NCBI RefSeq assembly: GCF_047663525.1 | Contig: NC_092616.1 | Coordinates: forward strand, 6,654,501 to 6,718,500 | DNA length: 64,000 nucleotides | From: Anas platyrhynchos | Lineage: Eukaryota; Chordata; Aves; Anseriformes; Anatidae | Direction: 5' to 3' | The notes under the pieces: generated by a model | The model's database searches: none | Told to the model about the DNA's origin: nothing | What the model saw: only the letters and a program-made list of their open reading frames with translations | Shown: positions 26,980-38,967 of the stretch, one piece after another | How the letters are laid out: the number at the start of each line of letters is the position of its first letter | Position numbering within the stretch: the first letter of the stretch is position 1 | Position numbers and translations under genes: made by a program

Positions 26980-28753
26980 GTTAGGGTTAGGGTTAGGGTT
27001 AGATCCGTTAGGGTTAGGGGGTTAGGGTTGGGGTTTGGGGGTTAGGGTTTGGGGTTTAGGGTTGGGGGTTAGGGGGTTGGGGGATTAGGGGGTTTGGGGG
27101 TTGGGGTTGGGTACTTGGGGGGTTAGGATGGGGGGTTAGGGTTAGAGGATTAGGGTTAGGGTTAGATCTGTTAGGGTTGGGGGGTTAGGGTTAGATCCAT
27201 TAGGGTTAGGGGGTTAGGGTTGGGGGGTCGGGGGTTAGGGTTGGGGGGTTAGGGTTAGAGGGTTAGGGTTAGGGTTAGATCGGTTGGGGGGTCGGGGGTT
27301 AGGGTTGGGGGGTTAGGGGGTTGGGGGGTTAGGGTTAGAGGGTTAGGGTTAGGGTTAGATCCGTTAGGGTTAGGGGGTTATGGTTGGGGGTCGGGGGTTC
27401 GGGTTGGGGGGTTAGGGTTAGGGGGTTTGGGGGTTGGGGTTGGGTACTTGTGGCCCGCGGGGCGCCCGGTGGCCCTACCGGCGTCACCAGCGGCCACCTT
27501 GGGGTCAACGGCGGCGGTTTTGGGGTCAACGGCAGCGGTTTTGGGGTTTCGGTCTGGGGGGTGCTGACATGCCCCTCCCCGCACCCCCCCAGGCATCCTG
27601 GCCCTGCAGCTGCCCCCGGGGGGGCTCGACGCCGAGTCCTACAGGTGAGAACCAGTCCCCTCCGCCCCCTAAATGCGCCCCCAACCCCCAAAATGCCCCC
27701 AGACCCCCCCCAAATTGACCCCCCCCAATTTATTCCCCCCCCTCCAGCGCTTGCCTCCACCTGGCCGAGATGCAGCATCGGGTGCGGAAGGCGCTGGCAG
27801 AGTGCGAGCGGCTGCTGCGGGCACGGGTAGGACGGGGGGGGAGACAAAAAAAGGGGGGGGGGGCACCAAGGGGGGGGGGGTCCATGGGGCTAGGGGGGAC
27901 CCCAAGGATGGGGCGGGGGGGGGGGGAACCAAAATGAGGCGGGAATTAAGTGTGCGGGGTGCTGTTTCCGGGGGGACACATTTGTGGGGCGCACCGGGGG
28001 GGGGAACCAAAATGAGGGGGGAACCAAGTGTGCGGGGTTTTGTTTCCGGGGGGACCCATTTGTGGGGCGCACCAGGGGGGGGGGAACCAAAATGAGGGGG
28101 GAACCAAGTGTGCGGGGTTTTGTTTCCGGGGGGACCCATTTGTGGGGCGCACCGGGGGGGGGAACCAAAATGAGGGGGGAACCAAGTGTGCGGGGTTTTG
28201 TTTCCGGGGGGACCCATTTGTGGGGCGCAACGGGGGGGGGGAACCAAAATGAGGGGGGAACCAAGTGTGCGGGGTTTTGTTTCCGGGGGGACCCATTTGT
28301 GGGGCGCACCGGGGGGGGGGAACCAAAATGAGGGGGGAACCAAGTGTGCGGGGTTTTGTTTCCGGGGGGACCCATTTGTGGGGCGCACCGGGGGGGAACC
28401 AAAATGAGGGGGGAACCAAGTGTGCGGGGTTTTGTTTCCGGGGGGACCCATTTGTGGGGCGCACCGGGGGGGGAACCAAAATGAGGGGGGAACAAAGTGT
28501 GCGGGGTTTTGTTTCCGGGGGGACCCATTTGTGGGGCGCACCGGGGGGGAACCAAAATGAGGGGGGAACCAAGTGTGCGGGGTTTTGTTTCCGGGGGGAC
28601 CCATTTGTGGGGCGCACCTGGGGGGGAACCAAAATGAGGGGGGAACCAAGTGTGCGGGGTTTTGTTTCCGGGGGGACCCATTTGTGGGGCGTACCGGGGG
28701 GGGAACCAAAATGAGTTGGGGGGGGAACCAAAATGAGAATGGGGGTCCATGGG
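26980..28753 (+). repeat. Family-1 unit 7
   Basis: A near-identical duplicate of unit 3. Two-exon fragment 27593-27826, array 27923-28742. Confidence 0.9.
27593..27826 (+). pseudogene. Two-exon gene fragment, copy 6
   Basis: Exon A 27593-27644 and exon B 27748-27826, splice signals intact. Confidence 0.75.
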
Positions 28754-31700
28754 GTTAGGGTTAGGGTTAGGGTTAGATCCGTTAGGGTTAGGGGGTTAGG
28801 GTTGGGGTTTGGGGGTTAGGGTTGGGGGTTTAGGGTTGGGGGTTAGGGGGTTGGGGGATTAGGGGGTTTGGGGGTTGGGGTTGGGTACTTGGGGGGTTAG
28901 GGTTAGAGTGTTAGGGTTAGATCTGTTAGGGTTGGGGGGTCGGGGTTTAGGGTTGGGGGTTTAGGGTTGGGGGTTAGGGGGTTGGGGGGTTAGGGTTAGG
29001 GGGTTTGGGGGTTGGGGTTGGGTACTTGGGGGGTTAGGTGTTGGGGGGTTAGGGTTAGAGGATTAGGGTTAGGGTTAGATCTGTTAGGGTTGGGGGGTTA
29101 GGGTTAGATCCGTTAGGGTTAGGGGGTTAGGGTTGGGGGGTTAGGGGGTTGGGGGGTTAGGGTTAGAGGGTTAGGGTTAGATCCGTTAGGGTTAGGGGGT
29201 TAGGGTTGGGGGGTTAGGGGGTTGGGGGGTTAGGGTTAGAGGGTTAGGGTTAGGGTTAGATCCGTTAGGGTTAGGGGGTTATGGTTGGGGAGTCGGGGGT
29301 TAGGGTTGGGGGGTTAGGGTTAGGCTTAGATCTGTTAGGGTTAGGGGGTTAGGGGGTTTGGGCGTTAGGGTTAGAGGATTAGGGTTAGATCCGTTAGGGT
29401 TAGGGGGTTAGGGGGTTGGGGGGGTTAGGGTTAGAGGGTTAGGGTTAGGCTTAGATCCGTTAGGGTTAGGGGATTAGGGGGTTTGGGCGTTAGGGTTAGA
29501 GGATTAGGGTTAGATCCGTTAGGGTTAGGGGGTTAGGGGGTTGGGGGGGTTAGGGTTAGAGGGTTAGGGTTAGGCTTAGATCCGTTAGGGTTAGGGGGTT
29601 AGGGGGTTTGGGCGTTAGGGTTAGAGGATTAAGGTTAGATCCGTTAGGGTTAGGGGGTTAGGGTTGGGGGTTTAGGGTGTGGGGTTAGGGGGTTGGGGGG
29701 TTAGGGTTAGGGGGTTTGGGGGTTGGGGTTGGGTACTTGGGGGGTTAGGATGGGGGGTTAGGGTTAGAGGATTAGGGTTAGGGTTAGATCTGTTAGGGTT
29801 GGGGGGTTAGGGTTAGATCCATTAGGGTTAGGGGGTTAGGGTTGGGGGGTCGGGGGTTAGGGTTGGGGGGTTAGGGTTAGAGGGTTAGGGTTAGGGTTAG
29901 ATCGGTTGGGGGGTCGGGGGTTAGGGTTGGGGGGTTAGGGGGTTGGGGGGTTAGGGTTAGAGGGTTAGGGTTAGGGTTAGATCCGTTAGGGTTAGGGGGT
30001 TATGGTTGGGGGTCGGGGGTTTGGGTTGGGGGGTTAGGGTTAGGGGGTTTGGGGGTTGGGGTTGGGTACTTGTGGCCCGCGGGGCGCCCGGTGGCCCTAC
30101 CGGCGTCACCAGCGGCCACCTTGGGGTCAACGGCGGCGGTTTTGGGGTCAACGGCAGCGGTTTTGGGGTTTCGGTCTGGGGGGTGCTGACATGCCCCTCC
30201 CCGCACCCCCCCAGGCATCCTGGCCCTGCAGCTGCCCCCGGGGGGGCTCGACGCCGAGTCCTACAGGTGAGAACCAGTCCCCTCCGCCCCCTAAATGCGC
30301 CCCCAACCCCCAAAATGCCCCCAGACCCCCCCCAAATTGACCCCCCCCAATTTATTCCCCCCCCTCCAGCGCTTGCCTCCACCTGGCCGAGATGCAGCAT
30401 CGGGTGCGGAAGGCGCTGGCAGAGTGCGAGCGGCTGCTGCGGGCACGGGTAGGACGGGGGGGGAGACAAAATGGGGGGGGGACACCAAGGGGGGGGGGGT
30501 CCATGGGGCTAGGGGGGACCCCAAGGATGGGGCGGGGGGGGGGAACCAAAATGAGGCGGGAATTAAGTGTGCGGGGTGCTGTTTCCGGGGGGACACATTT
30601 GTGGGGCGCACCGGGGGGGGGAACCAAAATGAGGGGGGAACCAAGTGTGCGGGGTTTTGTTTCCGGGGGGACCCATTTGTGGGGCGCACCAGGGGGGGGG
30701 AACCAAAATGAGGGGGGAACCAAGTGTGCGGGGTTTTGTTTCCGGGGGGACCCATTTGTGGGGCGCACCGGGGGGGGGGGAACCAAAATGAGGGGGGAAC
30801 CAAGTGTGCGGGGTTTTGTTTCCGGGGGGACCCATTTGTGGGGCGCACCGGGGGGGGAACCAAAATGAGGGGGGAACCAAGTGTGCGGGGTTTTGTTTCC
30901 GGGGGGACCCATTTGTGGGGCGCACCGGGAGGGGGGAACCAAAATGAGGGGGGAACCAAGTGTGCGGGGTTTTGTTTCCGGGGGGACCCATTTGTGGGGC
31001 GCACCGGGGGGGGGGAACCAAAATGAGGGGGGAACCAAGTGTGCGGGGTTTTGTTTCCGGGGGGACCCATTTGTGGGGCGCACCGGGGGGGGAACCAAAA
31101 TGAGGGGGGAACCAAGTGTGCGGGGTTTTGTTTCCGGGGGGACCCATTTGTGGGGCGCACCGGGGGGGAACCAAAATGAGGGGGGAACCAAGTGTGCGGG
31201 GTTTTGTTTCCGGGGGGACCCATTTGTGGGGCGCACCGGGGGGGGGAACCAAAATGAGGGGGGAACCAAGTGTGCGGGGTTTTGTTTCCGGGGGGACCCA
31301 TTTGTGGGGCGCACCGGGGGGGGGGAACCAAAATGAGGGGGGAACCAAGTGTGCGGGGTTTTGTTTCCGGGGGGACCCATTTGTGGGGCGCACCGGGGGG
31401 GGGGAACCAAAATGAGGGGGGAACCAAGTGTGCGGGGTTTTGTTTCCGGGGGGACCCATTTGTGGGGCGCACCGGGGGGGGGAACCAAAATGAGGGGGGA
31501 ACCAAGTGTGCGGGGTTTTGTTTCCGGGGGGACCCATTTGTGGGGCGCACCGGAGGGGGGAACCAAAATGAGGGGGGAACCAAGTGTGCGGGGTTTTGTT
31601 TCCGGGGGGACCCATTTGTGGGGCGCACCGGGGGGGGAACCAAAATGAGGGGGGAACCAAGTGTGCGGGGTTTTGTTTCCGGGGGGACCCATTTGTGGGG

Positions 31701-31919
31701 CGCACCGGGGGGGGAACCAAAATGAGGGGGGAACCAAGTGTGCGGGGTTTTGTTTCCGGGGGGACCCATTTGTGGGGCGCACCGGGGGGGGGAACCAAAA
31801 TGAGGGGGGAACCAAGTGTGCGGGGTTTTGTTTCCGGGGGGACCCATTTGTGGGGCGCACCGGGGGGGGAACCAAAATGAGGGGGGGGGGGAACCAAAAT
31901 GAGAATGGGGGTCCATGGG
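28754..31919 (+). repeat. Family-1 unit 8, the longest
   Basis: A duplicate of unit 4 with the array (30538-31908) expanded by about 385 bp, close to five 79-bp copies. The boundary reads GAGGGGGGGGGG instead of GAGTTGGGGGG, a variant shared with unit 9. Two-exon fragment at 30215-30448. Confidence 0.9.
30215..30448 (+). pseudogene. Two-exon gene fragment, copy 7
   Basis: Exon A 30215-30266 and exon B 30370-30448, splice signals intact. Confidence 0.75.
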
Positions 31920-33702
31920 GTTAGGGTTAGGGTTAGGGTTAGATCCGTTAGGGTTAGGGGGTTAGGGTTGGGGTTTGGGGGTTAGGGTTGGGGGTTTAGG
32001 GTTGGGGGTTAGGGGGTTGGGGGATTAGGGGGTTTGGGGGTTGGGGTTGGGTACTTGGGGGGTTAGGGTTAGAGTGTTAGGGTTAGATCTGTTAGGGTTG
32101 GGGGGTCGGGGTTTAGGGTTGGGGGTTTAGGGTTGGGGGTTAGGGGGTTGGGGGGTTAGGGTTAGGGGGTTTGGGGGTTGGGGTTGGGTACTTGCGGGGT
32201 TAGGTGTTGGGGGGTTAGGGTTAGAGGATTAGGGTTAGGGTTAGATCTGTTAGGGTTGGGGGGTTAGGGGGTTGGGGGGTTAGGGTTAGAGGGTTAGGGT
32301 TAGGGTTAGATCCGTTAGGGTTAGGGGGTTATGGTTGGGGGTCGGGGGTTCGGGTTGGGGGGTTAGGGTTAGGGGGTTTGGGGGTTGGGGTTGGGTACTT
32401 GTGGCCCGCGGGGCGCCCGGTGGCCCTACCGGCGTCACCAGCGGCCACCTTGGGGTCAACGGCGGCGGTTTTGGGGTCAACGGCAGCGGTTTTGGGGTTT
32501 CGGTCTGGGGGGTGCTGACATGCCCCTCCCCGCACCCCCCCAGGCATCCTGGCCCTGCAGCTGCCCCCGGGGGGGCTCGACGCCGAGTCCTACAGGTGAG
32601 AACCAGTCCCCTCCGCCCCCTAAATGCGCCCCCAACCCCCAAAATGCCCCCAGACCCCCCCCAAATTGACCCCCCCCAATTTATTCCCCCCCCTCCAGCG
32701 CTTGCCTCCACCTGGCCGAGATGCAGCATCGGGTGCGGAAGGCGCTGGCAGAGTGCGAGCGGCTGCTGCGGGCACGGGTAGGACGGGGGGGGAGACAAAA
32801 TGGGGGGGGGGCACCAAGGGGGGGGGGGTCCATGGGGCTAGGGGGGACCCCAAGGATGGGGCGGGGGGGGGGAACCAAAATGAGGCGGGAATTAAGTGTG
32901 CGGGGTGCTGTTTCCGGGGGGACACATTTGTGGGGCGCACCGGGGGGGGGAACCAAAATGAGGGGGGAACCAAGTGTGCGGGGTTTTGTTTCCGGGGGGA
33001 CCCATTTGTGGGGCGCACCAGGGGGGGGGAACCAAAATGAGGGGGGAACCAAGTGTGCGGGGTTTTGTTTCCGGGGGGACCCATTTGTGGGGCGCACCGG
33101 GGGGGGGGAACCAAAATGAGGGGGGAACCAAGTGTGCGGGGTTTTGTTTCCGGGGGACCCATTTGTGGGGCGCACCGGGGGGGGGGAACCAAAATGAGGG
33201 GGGAACCAAGTGTGCGGGGTTTTGTTTCCGGGGGGACCCATTTGTGGGGCGCACCGGGGGGGGGGAACCAAAATGAGGGGGGAACCAAGTGTGCGGGGTT
33301 TTGTTTCCGGGGGGACCCATTTGTGGGGCGCACCGGAGGGGGGAACCAAAATGAGGGGGGAACCAAGTGTGCGGGGTTTTGTTTCCGGGGGGACCCATTT
33401 GTGGGGCGCACCGGGGGGGGAACCAAAATGAGGGGGGAACCAAGTGTGCGGGGTTTTGTTTCCGGGGGGACCCATTTGTGGGGCGCACCGGGGGGGGGAA
33501 CCAAAATGAGGGGGGAACCAAGTGTGCGGGGTTTTGTTTCCGGGGGGACCCATTTGTGGGGCGCACCGGGGGGGGAACCAAAATGAGGGGGGAACCAAGT
33601 GTGCGGGGTTTTGTTTCCGGGGGGACCCATTTGTGGGGCGCACCGGGGGGGGAACCAAAATGAGGGGGGGGGGGAACCAAAATGAGAATGGGGGTCCATG
33701 GG
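31920..33702 (+). repeat. Family-1 unit 9
   Basis: Shortened telomere-like part (31920-32400), two-exon fragment 32544-32777, array 32868-33691. It shares the GAGGGGGGGGGG boundary variant with unit 8. Confidence 0.9.
32544..32777 (+). pseudogene. Two-exon gene fragment, copy 8
   Basis: Exon A 32544-32595 and exon B 32699-32777, splice signals intact. Confidence 0.75.
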
Positions 33703-36500
33703 GTTAGGGTTAGGGTTAGGGTTAGATCCGTTAGGGTTAGGGGGTTAGGGTTGGGGTTTGGGGGTTAGGGTTGGGGGTTTAGGGTTGGGGGTTAGGGGGT
33801 TGGGGGATTAGGGGGTTTGGGGGTTGGGGTTGGGTACTTGGGGGGTTAGGGTTAGAGTGTTAGGGTTAGATCTGTTAGGGTTGGGGGGTCGGGGTTTAGG
33901 GTTGGGGGTTTAGGGTTGGGGGTTAGGGGGTTGGGGGGTTAGGGTTAGGGGGTTTGGGGGTTGGGGTTGGGTACTTGGGGGGTTAGGTGTTGGGGGGTTA
34001 GTGTTAGAGGATTAGGGTTAGGGTTAGATCTGTTAGGGTTGGGGGGTTAGGGTTAGATCCGTTAGGGTTAGGGGGTTAGGGTTGGGGGGTTAGGGGGTTG
34101 GGGGGTTAGGGTTAGAGGGTTAGGGTTAGGGTTAGATCCGTTAGGGTTAGGGGGTTATGGTTGGGGAGTCGGGGGTTAGGGTTGGGGGGTTAGGGTTAGG
34201 CTTAGATCTGTTAGGGTTAGGGGGTTAGGGGGTTTGGGCGTTAGGGTTAGAGGATTAGGGTTAGATCCGTTAGGGTTAGGGGGTTAGGGGGTTGGGGGGG
34301 TTAGGGTTAGAGGGTTAGGGTTAGGCTTAGATCCGTTAGGGTTAGGGGGTTAGGGGGTTTGGGCGTTAGGGTTAGAGGATTAAGGTTAGATCCGTTAGGG
34401 TTAGGGGGTTAGGGTTGGGGGTTTAGGGTGTGGGGTTAGGGGGTTGGGGGGTTAGGGTTAGGGGGTTTGGGGGTTGGGGTTGGGTACTTGGGGGGTTAGG
34501 ATGGGGGGTTAGGGTTAGAGGATTAGGGTTAGGGTTAGATCTGTTAGGGTTGGGGGGTTAGGGTTAGATCCATTAGGGTTAGGGGGTTAGGGTTGGGGGG
34601 TTAGGGTTAGAGGGTTAGGGTTAGGGTTAGATCGGTTGGGGGGTCGGGGGTTAGGGTTGGGGGGTTAGGGGGTTGGGGGGTTAGGGTTAGAGGGTTAGGG
34701 TTAGGGTTAGATCCGTTAGGGTTAGGGGGTTATGGTTGGGGGTCGGGGGTTCGGGTTGGGGGGTTAGGGTTAGGGGGTTTGGGGGTTGGGGTTGGGTACT
34801 TGTGGCCCGCGGGGCGCCCGGTGGCCCTACCGGCGTCACCAGCGGCCACCTTGGGGTCAACGGCGGCGGTTTTGGGGTCAACGGCAGCGGTTTTGGGGTT
34901 TCGGTCTGGGGGGTGCTGACATGCCCCTCCCCGCACCCCCCCAGGCATCCTGGCCCTGCAGCTGCCCCCGGGGGGGCTCGACGCCGAGTCCTACAGGTGA
35001 GAACCAGTCCCCTCCGCCCCCTAAATGCGCCCCCAACCCCCAAAATGCCCCCAGACCCCCCCCAAATTGACCCCCCCCAATTTATTCCCCCCCCTCCAGC
35101 GCTTGCCTCCACCTGGCCGAGATGCAGCATCGGGTGCGGAAGGCGCTGGCAGAGTGCGAGCGGCTGCTGCGGGCACGGGTAGGACGGGGGGGGAGACAAA
35201 ATGGGGGGGGGGCACCAAGGGGGGGGGGGTCCATGGGGCTAGGGGGGACCCCAAGGATGGGGCGGGGGGGGGGAACCAAAATGAGGCGGGAATTAAGTGT
35301 GCGGGGTGCTGTTTCCGGGGGGACACATTTGTGGGGCGCACCGGGGGGGGGAACCAAAATGAGGGGGGAACCAAGTGTGCGGGGTTTTGTTTCCGGGGGG
35401 ACCCATTTGTGGGGCGCACCAGGGGGGGGGAACCAAAATGAGGGGGGAACCAAGTGTGCGGGGTTTTGTTTCCGGGGGGAACCATTTGTGGGGCGCACAG
35501 GGGGGGGGGGAACCAAAATGAGGGGGGAACCAAGTGTGCGGGGTTTTGTTTCCGGGGGGACCCATTTGTGGGGCGCACCGGGGGGGGGGAACCAAAATGA
35601 GGGGGGAACCAAGTGTGCGGGGTTTTGTTTCCGGGGGGACCCATTTGTGGGGCGCACCGGGGGGGGGGAACCAAAATGAGGGGGGAACCAAGTGTGCGGG
35701 GTTTTGTTTCCGGGGGGACCCATTTGTGGGGCGCACCGGGGGGGGGAACCAAAATGAGGGGGGAACCAAGTGTGCGGGGTTTTGTTTCCGGGGGGACCCA
35801 TTTGTGGGGCGCACCGGGGGGGGGGGGAACCAAAATGAGGGGGGAACCAAGTGTGCGGGGTTTTGTTTCCGGGGGGACCCATTTGTGGGGCGCACCGGGG
35901 GGGGGAACCAAAATGAGGGGGGAACCAAGTGTGCGGGGTTTTGTTTCCGGGGGGACCCATTTGTGGGGCGCACCGGGGGGGGAACCAAAATGAGGGGGGA
36001 ACCAAGTGTGCGGGGTTTTGTTTCCGGGGGGACCCATTTGTGGGGCGCACCGGGGGGGGGAACCAAAATGAGGGGGGAACCAAGTGTGCGGGGTTTTGTT
36101 TCCGGGGGGACCCATTTGTGGGGCGCACCGGGGGGGGGAACCAAAATGAGGGGGGAACCAAGTGTGCGGGGTTTTGTTTCCGGGGGGACCCATTTGTGGG
36201 GCGCACCGGGGGGGGGAACCAAAATGAGGGGGGAACCAAGTGTGCGGGGTTTTGTTTCCGGGGGGACCCATTTGTGGGGAGCACCGGGGGGGGGGAACCA
36301 AAATGAGGGGGGAACCAAGTGTGCGGGGTTTTGTTTCCGGGGGGACCCATTTGTGGGGCGCACCGGGGGGGGGAACCAAAATGAGGGGGGAACCAAGTGT
36401 GCGGGGTTTTGTTTCCGGGGGGACCCATTTGTGGGGCGCACCGGGGGGGGAACCAAAATGAGTTGGGGGGGGAACCAAAATGAGAATGGGGGTCCATGGG
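33703..36500 (+). repeat. Family-1 unit 10
   Basis: Telomere-like part 33703-34800, two-exon fragment 34945-35178, array 35270-36489. One array copy carries the variant GCGCACAGGG with AACCATTTG (35480-35500), shared with unit 11. Confidence 0.9.
34945..35178 (+). pseudogene. Two-exon gene fragment, copy 9
   Basis: Exon A 34945-34996 and exon B 35100-35178, splice signals intact. Confidence 0.75.
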
Positions 36501-38967
36501 GTTAGGGTTAGGGTTAGGGTTAGATCCGTTAGGGTTAGGGGGTTAGGGTTGGGGTTTGGGGGTTAGGGTTGGGGGTTTAGGGTTGGGGGTTAGGGGGTTG
36601 GGGGATTAGGGGGTTTGGGGGTTGGGGTTGGGTACTTGGGGGGTTAGGGTTAGAGTGTTAGGGTTAGATCTGTTAGGGTTGGGGGGTCGGGGTTTAGGGT
36701 TGGGGGTTTAGGGTTGGGGGTTAGGGGGTTGGGGGGTTAGGGTTAGGGGGTTTGGGGGTTGGGGTTGGGTACTTGGGGGGTTAGGTGTTGGGGGGTTAGG
36801 GTTAGAGGATTAGGGTTAGGGTTAGATCTGTTAGGGTTGGGGGGTTAGGGTTAGATCCGTTAGGGTTAGGGGGTTAGGGTTGGGGGGTTAGGGGGTTGGG
36901 GGGTTAGGGTTAGAGGGTTAGGGTTAGATCCGTTAGGGTTAGGGGGTTAGGGTTGGGGGGTTAGGGGGTTGGGGGGTTAGGGTTAGAGGGTTAGGGTTAG
37001 GGTTAGATCCGTTAGGGTTAGGGGGTTATGGTTGGGGAGTCGGGGGTTAGGGTTGGGGGGTTAGGGTTAGGCTTAGATCTGTTAGGGTTAGGGGGTTAGG
37101 GGGTTTGGGCGTTAGGGTTAGAGGATTAGGGTTAGATCCGTTAGGGTTAGGGGGTTAGGGGGTTGGGGGGGTTAGGGTTAGAGGGTTAGGGTTAGGCTTA
37201 GATCCGTTAGGGTTAGGGGGTTAGGGGGTTTGGGCGTTAGGGTTAGAGGATTAAGGTTAGATCCGTTAGGGTTAGGGGGTTAGGGTTGGGGGTTTAGGGT
37301 GTGGGGTTAGGGGGTTGGGGGGTTAGGGTTAGGGGGTTTGGGGGTTGGGGTTGGGTACTTGGGGGGTTAGGATGGGGGGTTAGGGTTAGAGGATTAGGGT
37401 TAGGGTTAGATCTGTTAGGGTTGGGGGGTTAGGGTTAGATCCATTAGGGTTAGGGGGTTAGGGTTGGGGGGTTAGGGTTAGAGGGTTAGGGTTAGGGTTA
37501 GATCGGTTGGGGGGTCGGGGGTTAGGGTTGGGGGGTTAGGGGGTTGGGGGGTTAGGGTTAGAGGGTTAGGGTTAGGGTTAGATCCGTTAGGGTTAGGGGG
37601 TTATGGTTGGGGGTCGGGGGTTCGGGTTGGGGGGTTAGGGTTAGGGGGTTTGGGGGTTGGGGTTGGGTACTTGTGGCCCGCGGGGCGCCCGGTGGCCCTA
37701 CCGGCGTCACCAGCGGCCACCTTGGGGTCAACGGCGGCGGTTTTGGGGTCAACGGCAGCGGTTTTGGGGTTTCGGTCTGGGGGGTGCTGACATGCCCCTC
37801 CCCGCACCCCCCCAGGCATCCTGGCCCTGCAGCTGCCCCCGGGGGGGCTCGACGCCGAGTCCTACAGGTGAGAACCAGTCCCCTCCGCCCCCTAAATGCG
37901 CCCCCAACCCCCAAAATGCCCCCAGACCCCCCCCAAATTGACCCCCCCCAATTTATTCCCCCCCCTCCAGCGCTTGCCTCCACCTGGCCGAGATGCAGCA
38001 TCGGGTGCGGAAGGCGCTGGCAGAGTGCGAGCGGCTGCTGCGGGCACGGGTAGGACGGGGGGGGAGACAAAATGGGGGGGGGGCACCAAGGGGGGGGGGG
38101 TCCATGGGGCTAGGGGGGACCCCAAGGATGGGGCGGGGGGGGGGAACCAAAATGAGGCGGGAATTAAGTGTGCGGGGTGCTGTTTCCGGGGGGACACATT
38201 TGTGGGGCGCACCGGGGGGGGGAAAGAAAATGAGGGGGGAACCAAGTGTGCGGGGTTTTGTTTCCGGGGGGACCCATTTGTGGGGCGCACCAGGGGGGGG
38301 GAACCAAAATGAGGGGGGAACCAAGTGTGCGGGGTTTTGTTTCCGGGGGGACCCATTTGTGGGGCGCACCGGGGGGGGGGGAACCAAAATGAGGGGGGAA
38401 CCAAGTGTGCGGGGTTTTGTTTCCGGGGGGAACCATTTGTGGGGCGCACAGGGGGGGGGGAACCAAAATGAGGGGGGAACCAAGTGTGCGGGGTTTTGTT
38501 TCCGGGGGGACCCATTTGTGGGGCGCACCGGGGGGGGGGAACCAAAATGAGGGGGGAACCAAGTGTGCGGGGTTTTGTTTCCGGGGGGACCCATTTGTGG
38601 GGCGCACCGGGGGGGGGGAACCAAAATGAGGGGGGAACCAAGTGTGCGGGGTTTTGTTTCCGGGGGGACCCATTTGTGGGGCGCACCGGGGGGGGGAACC
38701 AAAATGAGGGGGGAACCAAGTGTGCGGGGTTTTGTTTCCGGGGGGACCCATTTGTGGGGCGCACCGGGAGGGGGGAACCAAAATGAGGGGGGAACCAAGT
38801 GTGCGGGGTTTTGTTTCCGGGGGGACCCATTTGTGGGGCGCACCGGGGGGGGAACCAAAATGAGGGGGGAACCAAGTGTGCATGGTTTTGTTTCCGGGGG
38901 GACCCAAGGGGGGGGGGGGAACCAAAATGAGGGGGGAACCAAGTGTGCGGGGTGCGGTTGCCAGGGG
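36501..38967 (+). repeat. Family-1 unit 11, chimeric with family 2
   Basis: It starts like the other family-1 units, with the two-exon fragment at 37816-38049. Its array (38143-38965) ends as family-2 arrays do: a truncated copy with GACCCAAGGGGG, then GGTGCGGTTGCCAGGGGG. The CATGGTTTTG variant near 38881 is shared with family-2 unit 1 (41142). This is the junction between the two families. Confidence 0.9.
37816..38049 (+). pseudogene. Two-exon gene fragment, copy 10
   Basis: Exon A 37816-37867 and exon B 37971-38049, splice signals intact. The outermost copy; family-2 units do not carry it. Confidence 0.75.

Noticed and set aside
30291-31916. 541-codon open frame on the minus strand, and similar long frames in every 79-bp array
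   Set aside because: The repeat unit has no stop in any minus frame and its period is not a multiple of three, so long frames arise automatically in all three frames. The peptides are rotations of one repeat with no domain.
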